The position numbers and the translations under genes are program-made. 10,257 bases of DNA, taken from a bacterium (lineage in GTDB: Bacteria; Patescibacteriota; Patescibacteriia; CAIQCM01). The notes under the pieces are model-generated. The model did not search any database. It saw nothing but the letters and a program-made list of their open reading frames with translations, and was not told the DNA's origin. The stretch spans positions 7,393 to 17,649 of the forward strand of contig JAHFIF010000003.1 of the NCBI GenBank assembly GCA_023246535.1, given 5' to 3'. Positions 1-6,675 of this stretch are shown here, piece by piece (within the stretch, counting starts at the first letter, position 1; every line of letters starts with the position of its first letter).

Positions 1-365
1 GCACGCCGAGCGGCGACGCCGATTATCAAAAAAACAAACAAGACGCCCTTCGGCCCGCGCTCACCGTCGAGGTTTCGACCAACCCAAAAAATTTGTCGGT
101 TTTGGATTGGGCGAAAGCGCATGAGGCCGATGTTCCGGCCAAACCGACCGACGTTACCGTGGCCGGCGTTCCCGGCATCATGTACACGGATGCCGCGGTT
201 GGTTTGACGGCGTATATTTTTCCGGCGGCCACCGGATCGTCAACGGGAAAAATGGCCGCGATCATGGCGACCAAGGAGGTTGCCGCCGACCAGCTAAACG
301 CGATCGTCGGGTCGGTCAAGTTTGACTATTCCGCGCCGCCGGATCTGAACAAACCGTTGAAGTAA
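1..365 (+). CDS. C-terminal fragment of an unrecognised protein (5' end outside window)
   Basis: A reading frame is open from the window edge (first full codon at base 3) to a TAA at 363-365, giving about 120 residues. I do not recognise the family. The visible part is a soluble, alanine/valine-rich alpha/beta-looking segment: a stretch beginning LSVLDWAKAHEAD, a glycine turn (VAGVPGIMYT), a strand-like LTAYIFP, and a C-terminal helix plus strand (ADQLNAIVGSVKFDY) before a proline-rich tail. This layout loosely resembles small secreted PsbP-like or lipoprotein-type domains seen in this kind of genome, but that is only an impression. No membrane segment is visible in this part. A TTG at 93 could serve as an internal start, but the frame continues upstream without a stop, so a truncated gene is more likely. 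A strong hairpin terminator follows directly. Confidence 0.7.
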   Translation, partial: TPSGDADYQKNKQDALRPALTVEVSTNPKNLSVLDWAKAHEADVPAKPTDVTVAGVPGIMYTDAAVGLTAYIFPAATGSSTGKMAAIMATKEVAADQLNAIVGSVKFDYSAPPDLNKPLK

Positions 366-367
366 AA

Positions 368-396
368 ATAACCGGGGATATCCCCGGTTATTTTTT
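368..396 (+). terminator. Rho-independent terminator after the first gene
   Basis: A perfect palindrome at 368-391 (arms ATAACCGGGGA and TCCCCGGTTAT around a TA centre) is followed by a run of T at 391-396. It begins 3 nt after the stop codon at 363-365. The GC core with A/T flanks is a standard intrinsic terminator. The A residues before the arm could also let it act weakly on the opposite strand. Confidence 0.9.
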
Positions 397-400
397 AAAT

Positions 401-427
401 AAAAAGGCCTCGCGTTGCGGCGAGGCC
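401..427 (-). terminator. Rho-independent terminator of folA
   Basis: Read on the minus strand, GGCCTCGC (420-427) pairs with GCGAGGCC (406-413) across a 6-nt loop, followed by five T residues (A at 401-405 on the plus strand). It lies 15 nt beyond the folA stop codon, so convergent transcription from the first gene and folA is ended by two back-to-back hairpins within 60 bp. Confidence 0.88.
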
Positions 428-442
428 CGGCGGGGGATTTGT

Positions 443-940
443 TCAGACCGATCGTTGGTAAACGGCGAACTCCATGGCGCAGGTGTTTTCAGCGTCGGGC
501 GCGCGGCATTCGCGCGAGATCAATCGCCAATCGTTGAAATTGATGGGCGGGCAGCGCGCGTCGCCGGCGAACGTTCCGCGCACGGTCGTGATATAGAGGC
601 GGTCGGCGAGCGGCAGCGCTAATTCGAAGATTCGCGCGCCGCCGATCACGAATATTTCTTCCGGTCGAATTTGGTTGTGTCCGTGCGCCAGGCGCACGGC
701 TTCTTCGATCGAAGCGGCGGTGACGACGCCTTCAATCGACATCGGCTGGCGCGTCATGACGATATTTGTCCGCCGGTCCAGCGGCCGGCCGATCGCTTCA
801 AAGGTTTTTCGGCCCATGATGATCGGGTGCCCGATCGTCAGCTTTCGGAAATAGCGCAGGTCGGCCGGCAGGTGCCAAGGCAGTTTTCCGCCGGCGCCGA
901 TCGTGCCCGTTTCGTCGACGGAAAATATGATCGAGATCAT
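443..940 (-). CDS. folA: Dihydrofolate reductase
   Basis: A 165-residue protein of normal length for bacterial DHFR, which reduces dihydrofolate to tetrahydrofolate with NADPH in the cytosol for thymidylate and one-carbon metabolism. The sequence shows the family hallmarks in order: LPWHLPADLRYFRKLT (20-35) with the substrate-protonating acidic residue at Asp27, the NADPH-binding MGRKTFEAIGRPL (42-54), the strand and Arg motif NIVMTR (59-64), VIGGARIFELALPLADRLYIT (98-118, the Gly-Gly cofactor loop), and a typical C-terminal strand pair. The ATG at 940 is preceded by AAAGGAA, the only clear Shine-Dalgarno sequence in the window, and by a promoter in the gap shared with the divergent DUF3160 gene. 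No thymidylate synthase gene is in the window. Nothing looks damaged; identification is secure. Confidence 0.97.
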   Translation of the reverse strand: MISIIFSVDETGTIGAGGKLPWHLPADLRYFRKLTIGHPIIMGRKTFEAIGRPLDRRTNIVMTRQPMSIEGVVTAASIEEAVRLAHGHNQIRPEEIFVIGGARIFELALPLADRLYITTVRGTFAGDARCPPINFNDWRLISRECRAPDAENTCAMEFAVYQRSV

Positions 941-943
941 CGG

Positions 944-950
944 TTCCTTT
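944..950 (-). promoter_or_regulatory. Ribosome binding site of folA
   Basis: Minus-strand AAAGGAA lies a few bases before the folA ATG (CCG separates them). It fixes the start at 940. It stands out because the other gene starts in the window have no comparable purine box. Confidence 0.7.
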
Positions 951-979
951 CGCTCGGTTGTCAGGGTGCGAACGGCGCA

Positions 980-1008
980 ACCTTAACGGAAAAGACCGGG
1001 GCGGTCAA
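980..1008 (-). promoter_or_regulatory. Putative sigma70-type promoter for folA
   Basis: On the minus strand a TTGACC box (plus 1003-1008) and a TAAGGT box (plus 980-985) are separated by exactly 17 nt. This predicts transcription starting near 973 and a leader of about 30 nt that contains the AAAGGAA ribosome binding site. The -35 is near consensus, the -10 is moderate (TAnnnT). Inferred by eye only. Confidence 0.5.
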
Positions 1009-1053
1009 TTGCCGTTCTGTCCACTGTCGCGACTTTTTTGTTTGGCGGCGTGG

Positions 1054-1062
1054 TGCTATCCT
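1054..1062 (+). promoter_or_regulatory. Extended -10 element for the DUF3160-Memo operon
   Basis: TGCTATCCT is an extended -10 (TGn plus TATCCT), with only T-rich DNA in the -35 region. The predicted start is near 1069, giving a leader of about 20 nt with no ribosome binding site before the ATG at 1090. The surrounding GGTGCTATCCTTAAGA (1052-1067) closely matches the block upstream of the cupredoxin gene at 4701-4717. Confidence 0.5.
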
Positions 1063-1089
1063 TAAGAAAATTATTGACCATCATTTTTT

Positions 1090-3675
1090 ATGTCCAAGGG
1101 GCTCAAGATATTCTCGATCGTCGGCATCGCCGTTCTCGCGGTCGGCGCCGTTGCTTTGGTTTACAAGATCGATACCGAGAAATTCCCGACCTTGCATCCG
1201 GCCGATCAGACGGTCGCGCTCCAAGGCAACGAGAACGCCAACGCGCCGGCGGCGAATGTGAACGCGCCCGTCACCACGCCGGACGGTTTTGGCAACCGGG
1301 TCGCGTACGCGGCGCCGCCAGCGGCGATCAATGCCGCCGTGGCCAAGGACTTCAGCTTGAGCGACGTCAAGAACATTGCCGTCATGGAAAAGGCTTACGG
1401 TTTTAAATTCTCCGCCGCCGAACTCAAGCTGCTGGCCGCCAACAAATTCGTCATCAAGGACCTGGCCGACACGACGATCCGGCCAATCTCGTACCGCGAA
1501 CCAAACGCCGACCGCGAATTTTCCGATCTTTATTACGCGGTGAGCGGGAATACCGATTATAAGCTGCGCCGGCCGGAAAACGCGGTCTTTTACTCGGCCG
1601 ACGTTTTTACCAACGCCTACAACAACATCTACACCGAGCTGCTTAAGGAGATGGAGAACACGGTCTTTTATCCGGCAATGACCGATCTGTCCAAGAAGTT
1701 CTACGAAGCGGCCGACGAACATTTGGGCGCCGCCGCGAATGCGGCCGACAAGGCCAAGTGGACCAAGGTGCGGAATTATTTCGCTGTGCCATACGCCATT
1801 TTTGAAACGGCGGCGCAGCCGCTTAACGCCGCGAGCTACAGCAACGCTGACGGCTCGGCCAAAGACCCGGCCCAAGTCCAGGCCGATTTTACGAAAGAGG
1901 ACGGCACGGTCGATACTTACGACAACGCTGCGACCTTTGTCGGCAAGCTCGATCTGGGCAGCGCGGACAAGGCAGTTGTTCTTGCTGACCTGAAAAATGC
2001 CTATGACGCGAGCGGTTTGCACGTGCCGGAAGTTTTTGCCAAGGAGTATTCCGATTACGCCGACAAGGTCGGGATCGATTTCAAGGTGGACTTCAGCCAG
2101 TTCACGCCGCGCGCCACCTACACTTCGTCGTCATTGCGCCGCGCCTACTTCCGCGGGATGAAGTGGTACATCATGCTGCCGTTCTTCGTCAAAAGCGCCG
2201 ACCTGACCAATTACGCCTTCGGCCTTTCGCAGCTCATGGCCGAGAACCCCGCCCAGGCCAAGGATTATGATCGGCTGGAAGCGGCGATCGATTTCTTGGT
2301 CGGCGGCAGCGACGACCTGATGCCGGTCGATTATCTGAAGGCGTTGGACGTCGCCAAAAACGCGCCGGACAAGGAAGCGGCGATCATGAGCTATTTGACC
2401 AAGGCGCACAACCCCAAGATCAAGGACATGCAGGCCAACTATCCTGAGGTCGGTGTCGTGCAAAGCGCCGATGTGCTGCTCAATACCAAAGGCATGCGTT
2501 TTTTCAGCGGCAAGTTCATTCTCGATTCGTATTGGACCGGACAGCTGACGCAGGGGGACGAAGCGCTCAAGCCGGGTTACGATCAAAAGCTGCCGCCGAT
2601 GGCTTCGTCGCTGGAGGTGATGGGACTCTTGGGTTCGGATTATGCTAAAAGCCAAATTCCCAAACTCGATTTCTACAAGCCGAGCAACGCGCACGCCATC
2701 GACAAGGCGATGAAAGATTTGGCGGCTGAAAATGCGACTTACACCGATGCCGATTGGATGAAGAATCTTTACACCGGCTGGCTGTGGACGATCAAAGGCT
2801 TGTTCGATTGGCAAAAGACGAATTTGAAATCATTGCCGCCGTTCATGCAATCGCTGGCTTGGCAGGCCAAGGTGCTGCAAAACGCCAGCGGGTTTTGGAC
2901 CGAACTGCGGCACGCGACCATTCTTTACGCCAAGCAGTCCTTTGCCGAAAAGGGCGGCGGCGGGGACGGCTGCGACGACCGCAAGGTGCCGGAGCCGCCC
3001 AAGGGCTACGTTGAACCGCAATTGCTCGCTTACGCGCGCCTGAGCTACCTGGCGAAGAAAACCGATGCCGGGCTGACCGAACAGGGGTATCGCTTGAGCA
3101 ACCAATTCCCGCTCCAGAGGTTTATTGCGATGATGGATACGGTCATTGAGTATTCGCAAAAAGAATTGGCTGATGCCAAGCTGAATGAAAAAGTCGTTTC
3201 CGTCACCAACGCCGACCCCAGCGATCCGGCCAAATCGTGCACCACCAATTCGATCGACGGAACCAGCGATTGGGAAAATATCCGCAAGGTGCTGACCATG
3301 GATCTGGTCGATTCGCTCCCGGTTCCGGTCGAAGGCCCGGTCCTCTTTGCCAAAGACAAGCGCGCGGCGATCATCGCCGATGTGCATACCGGGCAAGATT
3401 CCAGCTACCCGCTCCACATCCTCTACGAGGGCACCGGCGTTCCGTATGTCATTTTCACGGCGGTCGAGGACGCCAACGGTCCGCGCCTCACCGTCGGTTT
3501 CACCTATTCGCATTACGAGTTTACCAAGGAATACGGCGGACAGCGGATGACCGACGAGGATTGGCAGAAGAATTTCTACAAGCCGGGCGATACCTTTGAC
3601 GCCTTCAACGACGTCGCCAAGTCGCTGAAGCCGGCCGTCAATTATTGGTACAAGATCCTTTTTGCCGGAAAATGA
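1090..3675 (+). CDS. Membrane-anchored DUF3160 family protein
   Basis: An 861-residue protein with an N-terminal hydrophobic segment (about residues 5-25, after a Lys) followed by an Asn/Ala/Pro-rich linker to about 90. It is therefore probably anchored in the cytoplasmic membrane with the bulk outside. The rest fits DUF3160 along its length: PENAVFYSADVFTNAYNNIY near 160; TPRATYTSSSLRRAYFRGMKW near 340-360; RFFSGKFILDSYWTGQL near 475; SSLEVMGLLGSDYA; LYTGWLWTIKGLF; WTELRHATILYAKQSF; GYVEPQLLAYARL; and the C-terminal ADVHTG, TYSHYEF and RMTDEDW motifs. The molecular function of DUF3160 is unknown. The stop codon overlaps the start of a Memo-family gene (ATGA), implying coupled translation and joint function. 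From memory, the usual family form of the first motif has histidines (LLH-x-x-H) where this protein has Asn; this needs an alignment. The start has no ribosome binding site, but no better start exists. Confidence 0.92.
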   Translation: MSKGLKIFSIVGIAVLAVGAVALVYKIDTEKFPTLHPADQTVALQGNENANAPAANVNAPVTTPDGFGNRVAYAAPPAAINAAVAKDFSLSDVKNIAVMEKAYGFKFSAAELKLLAANKFVIKDLADTTIRPISYREPNADREFSDLYYAVSGNTDYKLRRPENAVFYSADVFTNAYNNIYTELLKEMENTVFYPAMTDLSKKFYEAADEHLGAAANAADKAKWTKVRNYFAVPYAIFETAAQPLNAASYSNADGSAKDPAQVQADFTKEDGTVDTYDNAATFVGKLDLGSADKAVVLADLKNAYDASGLHVPEVFAKEYSDYADKVGIDFKVDFSQFTPRATYTSSSLRRAYFRGMKWYIMLPFFVKSADLTNYAFGLSQLMAENPAQAKDYDRLEAAIDFLVGGSDDLMPVDYLKALDVAKNAPDKEAAIMSYLTKAHNPKIKDMQANYPEVGVVQSADVLLNTKGMRFFSGKFILDSYWTGQLTQGDEALKPGYDQKLPPMASSLEVMGLLGSDYAKSQIPKLDFYKPSNAHAIDKAMKDLAAENATYTDADWMKNLYTGWLWTIKGLFDWQKTNLKSLPPFMQSLAWQAKVLQNASGFWTELRHATILYAKQSFAEKGGGGDGCDDRKVPEPPKGYVEPQLLAYARLSYLAKKTDAGLTEQGYRLSNQFPLQRFIAMMDTVIEYSQKELADAKLNEKVVSVTNADPSDPAKSCTTNSIDGTSDWENIRKVLTMDLVDSLPVPVEGPVLFAKDKRAAIIADVHTGQDSSYPLHILYEGTGVPYVIFTAVEDANGPRLTVGFTYSHYEFTKEYGGQRMTDEDWQKNFYKPGDTFDAFNDVAKSLKPAVNYWYKILFAGK

Positions 3676-4604
3676 AACATAAGATCATAATTTTAATCGC
3701 GATCGCGGCGGCTGTCTGTGCAGCCGCCGCTTTCGCCGTTCGGACGATCGGCGCGCCGACCGCGCCGCCGGGCACGACGATGTCGCGCGCGGGAAATTTT
3801 TCAATTCCCGCCGTGCGCTACGGCAACGCGTATTCCTCGCCGCAGCCATTCATGGAAGGGATTTATGCCGCCGACCGTCGCGCCGCCGCCAAGGGGACGG
3901 GAACAATTCATGCCGTCATTGCGCCGCATCACCTGGTGGCCGCCGAAGATGACGCCGTCGCGGTCAAGGCGCTGGCCGGCCAAGAGGTTGCGAACGTTAT
4001 TTTGCTCTCGCCCGACCATTACAATAAATGCCCGACCGCGCTGTGCACGGTGAACGGCGATTATGAAACGTTCTTCGGGCACGTGCGCGCCGCGCCCGTG
4101 GTTGTAAAAGATCTGGTTGCTTCGCCGCTCGTGACCAACGCGCCCGGGCTTTTCGATAACGAGCACGGCATTTACGCCGTGGCGCCGTTTCTGGCGCACT
4201 ACCTGCCCGGCGTTCCCGTCACCCCGCTCGCCGTCCGGATCGATTATTGGCGCGCCAACAAAGAGGCGATGCTTGCCTTGCTGCAAGCGGAGATGAAAGC
4301 GGGGACGGTCTTGGTTATGAGCAGTGATTTTTCCCATTATCTTCCGTATGGCGAGGCGGAAAAAATGGACGCGCTCACTAAAGAGGTTATTGTCGCCGGC
4401 GATCTTGATAAAATGGAAACGTTAAAAAACCCGTCGCAAAGCGATTGCCCGGCCTGCTTGTGGCTGCTCGGGTCGCTGGCGAAGAATAACAATTTTTATC
4501 ATCCCGATTTTTTAATGCACACCAACTCCGCCGCGCTGCTCAAGGACCTGACCGTTAAAGAAACGACCAGCCATTTTGCCGTTATTTGGCGCGAAGAAAA
4601 ATAA
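3672..4604 (+). CDS. Membrane-anchored Memo-family protein (AmmeMemoRadiSam system protein B-like)
   Basis: A 310-residue protein from the ATG at 3672, which overlaps the preceding stop as ATGA; a TTG at 3645 in the same frame would add 9 unlikely residues. Residues 4-23 are a hydrophobic signal or anchor, which is unusual for Memo proteins, usually cytosolic. The Memo core follows: VIAPHHLVA (His86/His87), LLSPDHYNKC (His116), FDNEHGIYAVAPFL (162-174), SSDFSHY (Asp219, His222) and SDCPACLWLLGS (Cys259, Cys262). These line up with the His, His, Asp, His and Cys that surround the metal site in human MEMO1. Memo is related in fold to class III extradiol dioxygenases, and MEMO1 has been linked to copper and iron binding. 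No AmmeMemoRadiSam protein A or radical SAM partner is in the window; its partner here is DUF3160. The enzymatic activity, if any, is unknown. Confidence 0.9.
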   Translation: MKHKIIILIAIAAAVCAAAAFAVRTIGAPTAPPGTTMSRAGNFSIPAVRYGNAYSSPQPFMEGIYAADRRAAAKGTGTIHAVIAPHHLVAAEDDAVAVKALAGQEVANVILLSPDHYNKCPTALCTVNGDYETFFGHVRAAPVVVKDLVASPLVTNAPGLFDNEHGIYAVAPFLAHYLPGVPVTPLAVRIDYWRANKEAMLALLQAEMKAGTVLVMSSDFSHYLPYGEAEKMDALTKEVIVAGDLDKMETLKNPSQSDCPACLWLLGSLAKNNNFYHPDFLMHTNSAALLKDLTVKETTSHFAVIWREEK

Positions 4605-4663
4605 TCGGAACAGGACCATTTATCGAAACGATTGGTAACCAGCGGTCCGGTTCCGGTTATTTT
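4601..4663 (+). terminator. Branched terminator-like structure after the Memo gene
   Basis: The arm starting at the stop codon (4601-4617) pairs with 4644-4660: GGACC with GGTCC, then one A/G mismatch, GGAAC with GTTCC, then C-G, a T/G wobble and four A/T pairs, ending in a short T tract (4660-4663). The interior is not a plain loop: ATCG-AAA-CGAT (4622-4632) and TGG-TAA-CCA (4633-4641) form two small hairpins, so the RNA would be a three-way junction. Most likely an intrinsic terminator for the DUF3160-Memo operon; the T tract is short. Confidence 0.65.
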
Positions 4664-4702
4664 AGTTATCCACCTCCGACCCTTCAACGTTGCGTGTAAA
4701 GG

Positions 4703-4711
4703 TGGTATTCT
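4703..4711 (+). promoter_or_regulatory. Extended -10 element for the cupredoxin gene
   Basis: TGGTATTCT fits an extended -10 box, embedded in GGTGGTATTCTTTAAGA (4701-4717), which resembles the block before the DUF3160 gene. Alternative readings exist: TTGCGT (4690-4695), 17 nt, TAAGAT (4713-4718), or TATAAC (4729-4734) just before the ATG. Which is used cannot be told from sequence. Confidence 0.42.
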
Positions 4712-4740
4712 TTAAGATAAAAATTTTTTATAACAAAAGT

Positions 4741-5274
4741 ATGAAGAATTCAAAATCGATCTCAATCATCATTATTGTCATTTTGTTGGTGGCCGTCGTT
4801 TACTTGTTCATCCAGAACGGCAAGCTGATGGCGCGGAGCGCGGCGCCGGCGGCGGCGGGCGAAGAGTATGCCGCCAAAGACAAGGATGTTGCCCCGCCGA
4901 TGGCCGACGACTTCATGAAGCCGCATTTGGCGCCGGCGCTCACCGACGCGCAAAAGGCGGAATTGGCCGCCGGGGCCGCGCCGCACGCGCCCGCCACGCT
5001 CACTTACGACATTTCCGGCGGCAGCTTTTTTTACGCGCCGAACGAAATAAGCGCCGTCGCGGGGGACACGATCAAGCTGGTTTTCAATGACGTCGGCGGG
5101 GTGCACAACATCACCTTTGACGATCCGAAGATCGTCACCAAGACGATCAAAACCGGCGAGACCGACACGATCGAATTCAAGGCGCCCAAAAAAGGAACCT
5201 ATGAATTTTACTGCAGCGTCGGCAAAGGATACCACCGCATGATGGGCCAGATCGGCGTTTTGATCGTGCGCTAG
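4741..5274 (+). CDS. Membrane-anchored cupredoxin (type 1 copper protein)
   Basis: A 177-residue protein with one hydrophobic anchor (about 7-25), an Ala-rich, partly acidic linker to about 85, and one C-terminal cupredoxin domain (about 86-177): LTYDISGGSFFYAPNEISAVAGDTIKLVF split over two strands, then GVHNITF (His122) and YEFYCSVGKGYHRMMGQIG. Candidate copper ligands are His122, Cys158, His165 and Met167 or Met168. This predicts a small electron carrier or copper binder on the outer face of the membrane. The C-terminal loop is odd: Cys to His is 7 residues and His to Met only 2-3. In classical cupredoxins the Met usually comes about 5 residues after the His. The ATG at 4741 is chosen because an upstream TTG at 4690 would put charged residues before the anchor and remove the promoter. 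It stands alone between terminators, next to the Memo operon. Confidence 0.9.
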   Translation: MKNSKSISIIIIVILLVAVVYLFIQNGKLMARSAAPAAAGEEYAAKDKDVAPPMADDFMKPHLAPALTDAQKAELAAGAAPHAPATLTYDISGGSFFYAPNEISAVAGDTIKLVFNDVGGVHNITFDDPKIVTKTIKTGETDTIEFKAPKKGTYEFYCSVGKGYHRMMGQIGVLIVR

Positions 5275-5298
5275 GCTGAAAAAAGGAAAAACGCGGAT

Positions 5299-5327
5299 AA
5301 ATAACGGGGGTCGGCCCCCGTTATTTT
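5299..5327 (+). terminator. Rho-independent terminator of the cupredoxin gene
   Basis: ATAACGGGGG (5301-5310) pairs perfectly with CCCCCGTTAT (5315-5324) around a TCGG loop, with two further A/T pairs at the base and T residues to 5327. It lies about 25 nt after the stop codon. Confidence 0.9.
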
Positions 5328-5372
5328 AATCCGGTCGGGCGTTGCCGGCCCCTTTATTTCGGCGCTTCTTAT

Positions 5373-5381
5373 TGCTAAACT
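5373..5381 (+). promoter_or_regulatory. Extended -10 of the translin-GT-PH-ftsB operon, predicted leaderless
   Basis: TGCTAAACT is an extended -10 (hexamer TAAACT, 5376-5381). Exactly 8 nt separate it from the ATG at 5390, so transcription should begin within a base or two of the start codon. A weak TTTATT (5353-5358) sits 17 nt upstream of the hexamer. No ribosome binding site could fit in the transcript. Confidence 0.55.
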
Positions 5382-5389
5382 GCAACCAT

Positions 5390-5977
5390 ATGATAAACAA
5401 AGCCGCTTTCTTAAAGATCTCGAAGGTTTACGCCTCTTATGCCATTGAACGGCGCAAGCTGTTCGGGGCTTCCGACGAAATGCTCGCCAAGTCCAAGCAG
5501 GCGATCTTTGCCCTGCATCGCGACGATGTTCCCGAAGCCGAACGGCTGCTGGCCGAAGTGGAAGCGTCGGAGCGAGGGTTTGCGCCGGTGTTTAAAAAGC
5601 ACCCCGACATCGTTTCCGAGGGGCCGCACCGCGCGGCGCTCGAGGAGTACGCCGAAGCCGCCCAGTTCCTGGCCTTTATCAAAGGCGAGCCGCTTTGCGT
5701 CATCAAAAATTTGGAATTGGATTCGGACGCGGTGTTGGGCGGGCTGACCGACACGGTCGGCGAGATCGCCAGGAAGTGCGTGCAGTGGGCGACCAAGGGC
5801 GAATTTAAAAAGATCGACAAGGCGCTCGAAGCGAGCCGCGAGATTGTCATGGCGCTCATGGGTTTGAGCTTGACCGGCTATTTGCGCACCAAGCTCGACC
5901 AGGCCAAAGGCGCGCTGCGCCGCATCGAAGATGTCGCTTACGACGTTGCCATGCGCGAACTGCGCAACAAAAATTAA
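5390..5977 (+). CDS. Translin family protein (predicted RNA-binding)
   Basis: A 195-residue, almost entirely helical protein from the ATG at 5390. It matches the translin/TRAX fold family (COG2178 type) in length and motif order: an N-terminal helix ERRKLFGASDEMLAKSKQAI (20-39) with the family's RRK/S-R-A-I pattern, ALHRDDVPEAERLLAEVE (41-58), the EEYAEAAQFLAF core (85-96), GLTDTVGEIARK (118-129), and the C-terminal LRTKLDQAKGALRRIEDV (165-182). Translin and TRAX form octamers that bind RNA, and TRAX-type subunits are ribonucleases using acidic residues. Glu86 and Glu89 in the E-x-x-E helix and Asp170 are candidate equivalents, so nuclease activity is possible but not shown. Translin proteins are typical of archaea and eukaryotes and uncommon in bacteria. 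First gene of an operon with a glycosyltransferase, 1 nt before the next start. A longer start at 5342 would include the promoter and is rejected. Confidence 0.82.
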   Translation: MINKAAFLKISKVYASYAIERRKLFGASDEMLAKSKQAIFALHRDDVPEAERLLAEVEASERGFAPVFKKHPDIVSEGPHRAALEEYAEAAQFLAFIKGEPLCVIKNLELDSDAVLGGLTDTVGEIARKCVQWATKGEFKKIDKALEASREIVMALMGLSLTGYLRTKLDQAKGALRRIEDVAYDVAMRELRNKN

Positions 5978-5978
5978 T

Positions 5979-6674
5979 ATGAGCATTGCCGCCATCGTCC
6001 CGGCTTACAACGAAGAAACAACCGTCGCCAACGTCGTCCGTCCGCTTGTTGCGTCGAAATTGTTTTCCGAGGTGATCGTCATTTCCGACGGCTCGACCGA
6101 CGGCACGGCCGCCGCCGCCCGCGCCGCCGGGGCGACGACCGTTCATGAGCTCACCTTGCACGTCGGCGGCAAGACCAAGGCCTCGGCGCTGCAGCACGGC
6201 GTCACGCACACCGACGCCGAATACGTCGCCTTCTTCGATGCCGACCTCAAAGGGTTTACCGCCGAGCACGCCAAGGCGATCGTCGAGCCGGTGCTCGCCG
6301 GCAAACTCGCGATGTGCGTCGGCTGGCGCGACCGTAATTGGTTCTCCAATTTCACCCAGCGCTTCCTGCCGTTGATTGGCGGCGAACGCGCCATGCGCCG
6401 CGATATTTTTGAGAACATTCCCGAGCGCTACATTCACGGTTACATGATCGAGGCGGCGACCAACTATTATTGCCGGGCGAACGGCTTGCCGTACGGCGCG
6501 ACCTTGCTCAAGGGGCTCACCGTCCGCACCAAGTACCAGAAGGTCGGCTGGGCCAAGGCGCTGCCCGAATACGCGCACATGTACTACCAGGTGGCAAAGG
6601 CGATGATCCTGGTGCGCCGGCACCGCAAAGAATTCCGCGAACACTTTGTCCACGAAAAACATCACGATCGCTAA
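5979..6674 (+). CDS. Family 2 glycosyltransferase (GT-A fold)
   Basis: A 231-residue protein with GT2 hallmarks: the nucleotide-sugar binding IVPAYNEE (6-13), VISDGSTDGT (34-43), and the metal-binding D-x-D in AFFDADL (84-90). Acceptor-side residues follow at GGERAMRRDIF (134-144) and GYMIEAATNYY (154-164), where Glu158 is a candidate acidic catalytic or acceptor residue. There is no membrane segment; a basic tail (RRHRKEFREHFVHEKHHDR, 213-231) could hold it at the membrane. It should transfer a sugar from a nucleotide donor, perhaps to a lipid or polymer precursor of the envelope; donor and acceptor cannot be inferred. It resembles dolichyl-phosphate-mannose and glucosyl-3-phosphoglycerate synthase-like enzymes without their extra domains. 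The ATG at 5979 follows the translin stop as TAATATG; no ribosome binding site is seen. The next gene begins with the same heptamer at its junction. Confidence 0.92.
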   Translation: MSIAAIVPAYNEETTVANVVRPLVASKLFSEVIVISDGSTDGTAAAARAAGATTVHELTLHVGGKTKASALQHGVTHTDAEYVAFFDADLKGFTAEHAKAIVEPVLAGKLAMCVGWRDRNWFSNFTQRFLPLIGGERAMRRDIFENIPERYIHGYMIEAATNYYCRANGLPYGATLLKGLTVRTKYQKVGWAKALPEYAHMYYQVAKAMILVRRHRKEFREHFVHEKHHDR

Positions 6675-6675
6675 T

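Noticed and set aside
671..1261. 196-codon plus-strand ORF across folA and the folA/DUF3160 gap
   Set aside because: It is antisense to a certain folA, runs through the divergent promoters and into the DUF3160 start in another frame; composition is Arg-rich and family-free.
1081..2022. 313-codon minus-strand ORF (and similar ones at 2131-2814 and 2830-3513) opposite the DUF3160 gene
   Set aside because: Its translation is an Arg/Val/Gly-rich sequence with no recognisable motif, typical of the antisense of a GC-rich gene; the plus strand matches DUF3160 throughout.
5856..6665. 269-codon minus-strand ORF opposite the glycosyltransferase
   Set aside because: Shadow of the GT2 gene, whose own frame carries all catalytic motifs.
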